Shown: positions 1-5,785 of the stretch, one piece after another
Layout: the number at the start of each line of letters is the position of its first letter
Position numbering within the stretch: the stretch's first letter is position 1
Assembly: GCA_001824645.1 (NCBI GenBank)
Contig: MHYD01000012.1
Coordinates: forward strand, 31,150 to 37,147
Reading direction: 5' to 3'
From: Planctomycetes bacterium RBG_13_46_10
GTDB lineage: Bacteria; Planctomycetota; Phycisphaerae; Sedimentisphaerales; Anaerobacaceae
DNA length: 5,998 nt
Translations under genes and position numbers: made by a program
Notes under the pieces: generated by a model
What the model saw: the letters and a program-made list of their open reading frames with translations, nothing else
What the model was told of the DNA's origin: nothing
Database searches by the model: none

Positions 1-326
1 ACTTTTTCGTTTGTGCCGTTACGATAATACGCTGCAAAAAGCTGATTTTCCTTGTCATAAATGCCACCAAAAACAATGGAAGAATTCGCACGAAGAGCGT
101 TTAATGTCTCGCCTGCATCACCGGGACTGTCAAAAGTCAGAGAAGCTTTACAGTTGTTACCTATCATTTCCGCCTGTGTCAGCAGACTTCGCACCATACT
201 CTGGCGGTAATTTACCCATTCCCAGGCAACAAATACCGTTCCCGCCAATATTAGCGCTACGATACAGGTAATCATAATTACCAATATCAGCTTATGTTTT
301 ATTGTCATGTCTTTGATGACAGACAT
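1..326 (-). CDS. CHASE8-type membrane sensor, N-terminal part only (runs off window)
   Basis: The ATG at 326-324 opens a frame that stays open for 108 codons to the window edge. The protein starts MSVIKDMTIKHKLILVIMIT, with a membrane segment about 13-34, and continues into a periplasmic region whose pattern matches the CHASE8 family: YRQSMVRSLLTQAEMIGNN (40-58), ASLTFDSPGDAGETLNALRA (61-80), SSIVFGGIYDKENQLFAAYY (82-101). Known: CHASE8 is the periplasmic input domain of YfiN-like diguanylate cyclases and also of some histidine kinases, usually followed by a second membrane segment and HAMP. The output domain lies outside the window, so cyclase versus kinase cannot be settled. Start choice is strong: GAGGAG sits 5 nt upstream. 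The gene overlaps the end of yfiR by 35 nt, which implies coupled translation and points to YfiR as its partner. Confidence 0.85.
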   Translation of the reverse strand, partial: MSVIKDMTIKHKLILVIMITCIVALILAGTVFVAWEWVNYRQSMVRSLLTQAEMIGNNCKASLTFDSPGDAGETLNALRANSSIVFGGIYDKENQLFAAYYRNGTNEK

Positions 327-1002
327 ATTCACTCCTCAGCGCTGTTTTATTCCATATACCATCTACTTTTGAATGTTTTTGATTCTTCTCGTTGGTTTCT
401 ACTCTAATGACTCTTTTAGCCAGCCTCAGAAGTTTGGAGCTGATTTTAAGCCTGGCTTTTTCGGAGGCGACAATGTTGATTTCAAATTGTACCTTCTTGT
501 CTTCCATAACGAAGTTGATGATGCCGCCGGCCTCGATAAAACCATCAGTGTCTGCAACCGTTAGGACACCATTATTTTCAACAAGACTTATTATTTCTTT
601 CAAATGTATTTTCTCTGAAGAGCATATAAACAATACGTGGCATTCTTTAAGAGCTTTGATTTGGGCATTCAGCTGAGCCGAATCTTTTTCGGCTGATTTT
701 TTCAATTCTTCTAGCCCCTTAAATCGTCTTAAAACAACATTTTTATCTTTAACCTTTTTATCTTTAACAGGCTCAAAAGCATCACCAAAAGGATCATTGC
801 CGATAATGCCTACAATTATCGGGTCATTGATATCAGCCATTTTCTCCACCGGCCAATCGACAAACATGATAAAGTTATATAAAAATGCCGCCTTGACTTG
901 GTACTCTCGGCTGGTTGTGGGATCTGCTTGTGCTTTAGTCACAAATAATGCCATAAACAAAATAAAAAACAAAACTATTAAATTGTAAGCTTTAATCCTC
1001 AT
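292..1002 (-). CDS. YfiR-family periplasmic signalling protein with C-terminal extension
   Basis: A protein of 236 residues with a clear signal peptide: basic MRIK, hydrophobic core about 8-21, cleavage likely after AQA at residue 26. The mature part matches the YfiR family (formerly DUF4154): YQVKAAFLYNFIMFVDWP (34-51), IIVGIIGNDPFG (62-73), a CHVLFICSS strand (121-129), GVLTVADTDGFIEAGGIINF (145-164) and a closing ISSKLLRLAKRVI helix. In Pseudomonas, YfiR is a periplasmic repressor of the inner-membrane diguanylate cyclase YfiN. Only two cysteines (C121, C127) occur in the core, so the disulfide pattern of the Pseudomonas protein is not fully kept. Most family members end soon after the RLAKRVI helix. 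This one carries about 35 more polar residues, and the last 11-12 codons overlap the start of the next gene. Regulation of that downstream CHASE8 sensor is the natural inference from the pairing. Confidence 0.92.
   Translation of the reverse strand: MRIKAYNLIVLFFILFMALFVTKAQADPTTSREYQVKAAFLYNFIMFVDWPVEKMADINDPIIVGIIGNDPFGDAFEPVKDKKVKDKNVVLRRFKGLEELKKSAEKDSAQLNAQIKALKECHVLFICSSEKIHLKEIISLVENNGVLTVADTDGFIEAGGIINFVMEDKKVQFEINIVASEKARLKISSKLLRLAKRVIRVETNEKNQKHSKVDGIWNKTALRSEYVCHQRHDNKT
332..337 (-). promoter_or_regulatory. Shine-Dalgarno site of the CHASE8 sensor, inside yfiR
   Basis: The minus strand reads GAGGAG, 5 nt before the ATG at 326. It is the strongest ribosome site in the window and lies within the last codons of yfiR, supporting both the overlapping start and joint expression. 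Confidence 0.75.
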
Positions 1003-1063
1003 TTCTCAGCACTTATCGAAAAGAATGATTTCTTAAAAAATACGATTTCGTCTCCAGTCATAT
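1003..1063 (-). other. Receptor-yfiR intergenic gap, no clear signal
   Basis: This 61 nt gap is the longest in the window. It is AT-rich and contains a 5-bp AAGAA/TTCTT inverted repeat with a 4-nt loop, too weak and GC-poor for a convincing terminator. No recognisable -35/-10 pair was found, so read-through from the receptor gene is the simplest view. Confidence 0.5.
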
Positions 1064-3139
1064 TCAGAACTTCAATTGCAGCCGGGCAAAGAACATTCGA
1101 CCCGGTGTCTCGTGCGCAGATAATTGACCCAATCCAAAGTGTGGATCATTTGTTTTGTTTAACAAGTCACTTACGCCAATCATAAACTCGCCTTTGCCCT
1201 TGGCGAACTTTTTCGCCAGACCCAGGTCGAGGCGGTGCGATGAGCCAACTTCTAAAATGGTTGTGTCAAGGTCGAGCTTACGGGTTGTATCCATATACTT
1301 ATAGTTTGCATTAAATGTCCATCCGTCCGATAAAAAAAGACGCCCGGTTAATCCAGCCTTGTGTTCAGCAGGAAGATAGGCGCGAATACCCTGTTGGGAT
1401 ATATCCTCCTGGAAGGCATTATAAGTGTACCAGGCCGAGATTTTTCCTGGTTTGCCCTCGAGAATTAACTCAAGTTCGCTGCCCCAGGAATCGGCGCCAT
1501 CAATATTATCAGCCTTATGGTAAGGTATCGAACCAAGGTATGTCTTGGTATACCCGATCAGCTTGTCAAAACGCTGGTAATACGCATCAGCTCGCAGAAT
1601 CAGGTTTTTGGTAAATTTTCCTGTATAACCTGCATCGAGTGAGTAGGTCTCTTCGTTTTCCAATTCATCAGCCAACACCACATTAAACGCAAATAGGCCG
1701 GGCGGGTACGGAGGAGAGGGTAAAGGGACGCGACCGGTCAAAGCTTTGCGAGGTGACACGAAAGGAGTACGAAAAGCCTTGGCGAAGCTGAGTCGAAGTA
1801 TGTGGTCCTTTTGTTTATCCATTGCGTAAAGAGCAGTCAACCGAGTTGCCCAATCAGTTTGTGTTTCCGAATAATAGTCTGTACGAATCTGGCCTTCAAA
1901 AGTAAGACGGTCACTTAGCAACCAGCGGTCGATTAAGAATGCCCCTGCAAATTGTTCATTGAATGGACTACCTGAGTATGTAAGTTCCTGAGGGTTCTCT
2001 ATTTTGGTATTGGTATCAAGCTGTATAAACCGCAAATTTCCGCCTATCGTAATGTTGTGGGCATTTGCAGCCTTGAAATTCAATTGTCCCTCGATATCAT
2101 TTTGCATCCAGTTCCATTTCATAAGGGTCGGTACCATTGAACTTCCAAAATTACCGAACCACTGTAGATACCCGGTACTGCCGTTATCAAATTCGTGCTC
2201 TAACTTTGTGTAGGAGCGAACTGTTCCATACCGGCCGGTTCCCCCCGGATAATATCCCCCCCACTCCCAGTCACCTAACTCAGCGTGGGAATAACCGGTG
2301 CCAAATGATATCTTTGTCTGGTCGGAATAATCATAGAAGGCTTCGGTATCAAATCGCCAGTTGCGCATAAAATCATTCGCAGTAAATCTACTGAAACCCA
2401 TTAGAGCATTAACTGCGGCAGTGGTATTGGATGCATAGCAGCCAGCACCGGCATCATCGGAATTTTTAAGATCTTCATACCCCGCAGACACTCGCCATTT
2501 CCATTTGTCTTTTTTGTCCGCCACGCGAATATGAGTATAGCTGTCCCCGAATTCAGTCATTGTTGTTGAGCCAAAGTATCCCAGGATATCTTCTGGTTTT
2601 TTTGTGATAATGTTGATTACACCGGTAAAGGCGTTAGCGCCCCACGCTGCTCCGACGGGACCTCGCACAACTTCTATTCGTTCGATATCTTCCATAAGAA
2701 TCGGAAGTGTGTAATATTCTGCGCCTCCAAACAACGGGCTTTCGGCAGAACGTCCATTGATAAGCACCAAGGTGCGGTCTGAAATGAATTCATGTAGCCC
2801 CCGTACACCAACGGCATACCTGAAGCGACTGAGTTTGAGTACATCTACGCCTGGGGTGAACTGGAGAATTTCGGGAATGGAAGTCAACCCGCTATAGTGT
2901 ATGTCTTCAGCGGTAATCACGCTTACAGGGACCGATAATTCGCCAACTTTCTGGGCTTGACGAGAGGCTGAAACTACAACCGGCACCTCCATTAGCTCTT
3001 CGATAGACATCTCGAATAAATCTTCTTTGCCGTTGGGATCTTGTTGCTCAGCTAATAAACATGTTTCAACGCCTAACAAAAACCAAAGCAGCAAGACAAA
3101 TGTAAATTTATATATTAAAATACTTTTCCGCGCAATCAT
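1064..3139 (-). CDS. TonB-dependent outer-membrane receptor, substrate unknown
   Basis: A protein of 691 residues. A signal peptide (basic MIARK, hydrophobic core about 12-27) likely ends near LLA-EQQ at residue 30. EVPVVVSAS at 51-59 looks like a TonB box and is preceded by the MSIEELM segment common in one class of these receptors. The plug domain runs about 65-182, with VPVSVITAEDI (70-80), the GVRGL and VLINGR motifs (111-130) and RIEVVRGPVGAAWGANAFTG (154-173). The rest is a barrel of alternating aromatic strands ending in MFFARLQLKF with a C-terminal Phe, as outer-membrane barrels do. At under 700 residues it falls in the small colicin-I/vitamin-B12-receptor-like size class. No N-terminal STN signalling domain is present. 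Nothing visible fixes the ligand (siderophore, cobalamin, metal or other). The ATG at 3139 is chosen because AAGGA lies 5 nt upstream. It is followed by yfiR after 61 nt, which suggests a signalling link. Confidence 0.95.
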   Translation of the reverse strand: MIARKSILIYKFTFVLLLWFLLGVETCLLAEQQDPNGKEDLFEMSIEELMEVPVVVSASRQAQKVGELSVPVSVITAEDIHYSGLTSIPEILQFTPGVDVLKLSRFRYAVGVRGLHEFISDRTLVLINGRSAESPLFGGAEYYTLPILMEDIERIEVVRGPVGAAWGANAFTGVINIITKKPEDILGYFGSTTMTEFGDSYTHIRVADKKDKWKWRVSAGYEDLKNSDDAGAGCYASNTTAAVNALMGFSRFTANDFMRNWRFDTEAFYDYSDQTKISFGTGYSHAELGDWEWGGYYPGGTGRYGTVRSYTKLEHEFDNGSTGYLQWFGNFGSSMVPTLMKWNWMQNDIEGQLNFKAANAHNITIGGNLRFIQLDTNTKIENPQELTYSGSPFNEQFAGAFLIDRWLLSDRLTFEGQIRTDYYSETQTDWATRLTALYAMDKQKDHILRLSFAKAFRTPFVSPRKALTGRVPLPSPPYPPGLFAFNVVLADELENEETYSLDAGYTGKFTKNLILRADAYYQRFDKLIGYTKTYLGSIPYHKADNIDGADSWGSELELILEGKPGKISAWYTYNAFQEDISQQGIRAYLPAEHKAGLTGRLFLSDGWTFNANYKYMDTTRKLDLDTTILEVGSSHRLDLGLAKKFAKGKGEFMIGVSDLLNKTNDPHFGLGQLSAHETPGRMFFARLQLKF

Positions 3140-3144
3140 GACCA

Positions 3145-3152
3145 TCCTTCCC
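3145..3152 (-). promoter_or_regulatory. Ribosome binding site deciding the receptor start
   Basis: The minus strand reads GGGAAGGA, with AAGGA ending 5 nt before the ATG at 3139-3137. Two upstream in-frame starts are less likely: the ATG at 3145 is part of this site, and the TTG at 3154 has no purine-rich sequence at the right distance. Confidence 0.75.
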
Positions 3153-3180
3153 AATAAAGGTCTTTACACAATCAAACTTA

Positions 3181-4710
3181 TTAATAAGCAAAGCACGCTT
3201 CGAGCTTTTCATTTTTAACTCCTACTTCATACTTTGGTAAAGTGAAGAAGAACGCGCTTCCCTCTCCCAATTTTGATTTCACCCAGATCCTTCCACCATA
3301 AATTTCCACAATCTTCCTGACGACGGTCAGACCGACACCCACACCTTTTATCTCATCTTTCGGTAATAATGTCTGGAATATCTGAAAGATTTTCTCATAG
3401 TATTTCTCTTTAATGCCAGGACCATTATCAGTTATACTGAATTTCCAGTAACTCTCTTCCTCCACGCAGCCGATTCTTATCTGCCCCTGTGGTTTATCCA
3501 TGAACTTTACAGCATTGCTGAGCAAATTCTGGAAAACCTGACTGATTCTTCCCTTTTCACATTCTATTACAGGCAATTCATTTTCGATTGTGACGCTTAT
3601 GTTTCCCGGAACAGCGAGCTTGTCAATGATACCCGGCAAAAGCTCGTTAAGATTTACCTTAACTTGCACTTCCTTAATACGTCCGACACCGGAGTATTGC
3701 AGGATTCCATCTATCAAGTTATACATCCTGCTTACCCTGCTCAAAAGCAGCTCTATTCGCTCCCTGCCTTCATTATCGAACTTAACTGCATAATCTGTTG
3801 ACAACCAGTTGACTAATGTGTTAATCCCCCGCAGCGGCGTCTTCAAATCGTGGGATATTATGTAAACTAATTCATTTAACTCTTTATTTACATTCTCCAG
3901 CTTCACAAGTAACTGGTTCTTGTGCTCTTCGTTTTTCTTTTGCTCGCTAATATCAAGGAAGCTTTCTACAAGGAATTTACGCCCTTGCCAGTCCGCAATT
4001 GTTACACTTTTCAAGATGGGAATCTTTTGGTTGTTTGGTCGAAGAAGCATACGCTCGGACCGATCGACAGTCTGTCCCAAATCACTTATTGGGCATTTTC
4101 CCATTTCAGCCGGACAGATAAACTGGTGGCATATCTTGCCTATAATCTGCTCTTTAGGCAGGCCAATCATTTTTGCTGCAAGAGGATTTACATCGACGAT
4201 TTCATGAGTTTCACAGTCAACTATCACAACGCCTGTAAGTATTAGCGAGAGAATAGTGTCAAGACGTTGCTTGTGTTCACGAAGCATTTGTTCTATCTGA
4301 ATGCGATGGTTAATCTCTTCGGTTAATCGCTGGTTGGCGATAGTCAGCTCGGCAGTACGCTGTTGTACTTTTTCCTCGATTTCGCTGTTGATTTGGCGGA
4401 GTTTCTGTTCAGCAGTTTTACGCCTATCTATTTCAACCTTTAGGCTTTCATTCACCTCTTCGAGCTTGGCCATTAATTCGGCAGCATTCGCGTTGGCTAT
4501 GGCTACATCTTCGGCCAGGCAGGCAAGTCTCTGATTATCCTCTTCAAGTGCGGCTATTAACTCGGCAGAACGCGCATTGGCTGTGGCTACATCCTCAACC
4601 TGGCGGGCAAGTCTCTGGTTTTCCTCACTTAGGCTTTTGTTTACCGCCTCAAGTGCCAAGAGGTCCTGGTTGATGACCTGAGTATTCGTCTTGTTTGTTT
4701 CGTCAAACAT
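3181..4710 (-). CDS. Soluble PAS-domain sensor histidine kinase with N-terminal coiled coil
   Basis: A protein of 509 residues with no signal peptide or membrane segment, so cytoplasmic. Residues about 15-145 are a long coiled coil holding two tandem 28-residue units (30-57 and 58-85) and then a QQRTAEL linker typical of sensor kinases. A PAS domain spans about 148-255 (TGVVIVDCETHEIVDVNPLA at 159-178; closing FLDISEQKK at 251-259). It carries C194, C199 and C206, spaced C-x4-C-x6-C. The kinase core is complete: H-box SHDLKTPL with phospho-acceptor H287, N-box QNLLSNAVKF with N395, G1 DNGPGI (428-433), F-box around 442-445 and G2 GVGVGL (456-461). The core resembles the phytochrome-type HisKA/HATPase group. 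No receiver domain or response regulator lies in the window, so its partner is unknown. It starts 32 nt after the DsrE-like gene without a good Shine-Dalgarno; an in-frame TAA 9 nt upstream rules out a longer form. Confidence 0.95.
   Translation of the reverse strand: MFDETNKTNTQVINQDLLALEAVNKSLSEENQRLARQVEDVATANARSAELIAALEEDNQRLACLAEDVAIANANAAELMAKLEEVNESLKVEIDRRKTAEQKLRQINSEIEEKVQQRTAELTIANQRLTEEINHRIQIEQMLREHKQRLDTILSLILTGVVIVDCETHEIVDVNPLAAKMIGLPKEQIIGKICHQFICPAEMGKCPISDLGQTVDRSERMLLRPNNQKIPILKSVTIADWQGRKFLVESFLDISEQKKNEEHKNQLLVKLENVNKELNELVYIISHDLKTPLRGINTLVNWLSTDYAVKFDNEGRERIELLLSRVSRMYNLIDGILQYSGVGRIKEVQVKVNLNELLPGIIDKLAVPGNISVTIENELPVIECEKGRISQVFQNLLSNAVKFMDKPQGQIRIGCVEEESYWKFSITDNGPGIKEKYYEKIFQIFQTLLPKDEIKGVGVGLTVVRKIVEIYGGRIWVKSKLGEGSAFFFTLPKYEVGVKNEKLEACFAY
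4456..4623 (-). repeat. Two tandem 84-bp units encoding 28-residue coiled-coil repeats
   Basis: Unit 1 is 4540-4623 and unit 2 is 4456-4539. The encoded units start [ED]NQRLA, share a central EDVA-x-ANA core and end in LEE; 19 of 28 residues are identical. The unit length equals four heptads, so a whole-unit gain or loss would keep the coiled coil in register. Similarity remains visible at DNA level, which fits a duplication inside the gene. Confidence 0.85.
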
Positions 4711-4742
4711 ATTTTCGCATTAACCGAATTAGCAGCATTTCG

Positions 4743-5132
4743 TTAAAATATTAATGTTTGTACGGCATCGCTTGCGGCCCGTATTGCGACTTCAGTAAGT
4801 CCCACATAAGAGACTGCCTCGTTAGTTTTTTGTTCACTCTTTCCATTCGTGCATTTACTTTCAGCACAGCTTGAGCAGAGCTGAATGACAGCACCATTAT
4901 TTTCAAGCATCTCTATATAGTTCTCGATCGGCTCGAAGCCGTTTACTGATTGTTTTGCGGCAGGTATATTTCGCTCTGACCAGGTGACTCCTTCCAACAC
5001 GAGGATTATCACCACCTTTACACCCGAAGCTGCTGCGGACAAAGCAAAGGCAAATCCCAGTGCCGCTCGGCCTTTGTCTTGTGGGCCTGATGCGATTATT
5101 ACCTGTAAAGAATATGGTTGTTTTCGTTTCAT
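4743..5132 (-). CDS. Small DsrE-like (DsrE/DsrF fold) protein with a CxxC-x4-C cluster
   Basis: A protein of 129 residues. It opens with the strand and glycine turn typical of DsrE-fold proteins (LQVIIASGPQDKGRAALGFA, about 9-28), followed by a helix, the strand VKVVIILVLEGV (38-49), a helix around residues 67-79 (FEPIENYIEMLEN), the strand AVIQL (81-85) and a GLTEVAIRAA helix (111-120) ending in a last strand (VQTLIF). C86, C89 and C94 follow the fourth strand, where DsrE relatives carry their active Cys; here there are three, spaced C-x2-C-x4-C. This could hold a persulfide, a disulfide or a metal. It begins 7 nt after the upstream dsrE2-type stop and has no clear Shine-Dalgarno site, so its translation is probably coupled to the upstream gene. 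A role in sulfur transfer with TusA and DsrE2 is inferred from fold and context. It is not a clear DsrE, DsrF or DsrH orthologue. Confidence 0.82.
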   Translation of the reverse strand: MKRKQPYSLQVIIASGPQDKGRAALGFAFALSAAASGVKVVIILVLEGVTWSERNIPAAKQSVNGFEPIENYIEMLENNGAVIQLCSSCAESKCTNGKSEQKTNEAVSYVGLTEVAIRAASDAVQTLIF

Positions 5133-5139
5133 AGTTTAT

Positions 5140-5769
5140 CTATATAAATAGCGTTACTCTTGAATCGCGGGCATCGGCCAAATAAGTTGCCACACCGCCA
5201 AAGTCCAAGTTATCGAGCAGCTCTTCTTTGGTTATTCCTATTACTTCCATAGCCATCTGACAGGCTATGATTCGTACACCCGTTTCACGGGCCAGGCTTA
5301 TCAGGTCGGGCAGGGACATTATATTTTTCTTTTTCATAATATAGTTGAAAAAGGCCGGTCCTGCCCCAAACATATTCATTTTTGAGGTGCCAAGATGAGC
5401 TGGGCCGGAAGGAAGAATCAGAGCCGCGAGCTTATCAGCGATTGGTTTTCCTTTTAAGCTGGTTTTTTTCTTCAGGGCCGCCAAAGACCAAAAGGTGAAG
5501 TATATCGATGCTTCCATACCCATTGCCGTGGCACCTGTTGCTATAATAAGTGCGGCGATGAGCTTATCCATGTCACCACTGAATGCAACTATGGTGACGC
5601 GATTACTGAGCTGTGATGTCCCGGAGTTTTGGACTTGTGCTAAAATCTGCTCAAGCTGCTTCCGGACAGAATTTAGTTTTTCGGCAACTTTATCTGCAAC
5701 CTTATTGTCTATATAATCCAAAAGGTTCTTGTCTAATTGTGCTGTTGTTTCTAAAGGTCGATGATACAT
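5140..5769 (-). CDS. DsrE2-type (DsrE/DsrF/DrsH-like) sulfur-trafficking protein
   Basis: A protein of 209 residues. Residues 57-209 match the DsrE2 family (the DrsE_2 type of DsrE fold): strand VTIVAFSGDMDKL, then a hydrophobic helix and strand leading to EASIYFTFWSLAALKK (about 86-101), a central MNMFGAGPA segment (131-139), and IIACQMAMEVIGI (167-179). C170 in that last motif is the conserved family Cys, the expected persulfide site, and the only Cys in the protein. Residues about 10-48 form a charged amphipathic helix, probably a coiled coil for oligomerisation. Family members are often found beside tusA and are thought to exchange sulfur with TusA; many are membrane-associated through their hydrophobic stretches. 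Start choice: the ATG at 5769 has GGGAG 8 nt upstream. The in-frame ATG at 5784 has no ribosome site, and the frame further upstream only overlaps tusA. The substrate is not determined by the sequence. Confidence 0.9.
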   Translation of the reverse strand: MYHRPLETTAQLDKNLLDYIDNKVADKVAEKLNSVRKQLEQILAQVQNSGTSQLSNRVTIVAFSGDMDKLIAALIIATGATAMGMEASIYFTFWSLAALKKKTSLKGKPIADKLAALILPSGPAHLGTSKMNMFGAGPAFFNYIMKKKNIMSLPDLISLARETGVRIIACQMAMEVIGITKEELLDNLDFGGVATYLADARDSRVTLFI

Positions 5770-5777
5770 CGAACATA

Positions 5778-5782
5778 CTCCC
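5778..5782 (-). promoter_or_regulatory. Ribosome binding site deciding the dsrE2-type start
   Basis: On the minus strand this reads GGGAG, 8 nt before the ATG at 5769-5767. It supports that start over the in-frame ATG at 5784-5782, which overlaps the site itself and has no purine-rich sequence before it. Confidence 0.7.
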
Positions 5783-5785
5783 ATT

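Noticed and set aside
11..271. Plus-strand open frame of 86 codons
   Set aside because: It lies opposite the CHASE8 sensor frame, and its product has no recognisable features.
1021..1034. AAGAA/TTCTT inverted repeat as a terminator between receptor and yfiR
   Set aside because: The stem is only 5 A/T-rich base pairs and is not followed by a solid U-tract, so it is unlikely to stop transcription.
1315..1614. Plus-strand open frame of 99 codons
   Set aside because: It is antisense to the receptor barrel, with no ribosome site or domain-like pattern.
3140..3154. TTG start for the receptor at 3154
   Set aside because: It lacks a ribosome site, and its first codons overlap the GGGAAGGA that serves the ATG at 3139.
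3155..3166. AAAG/CTTT inverted repeat in the gap between kinase and receptor genes
   Set aside because: A 4-bp stem is expected by chance, and no promoter-like hexamer pair accompanies it.
3920..4245. Two overlapping plus-strand open frames of 95 and 107 codons
   Set aside because: Both are antisense to the PAS region of the kinase, whose minus-strand frame has complete domain motifs.
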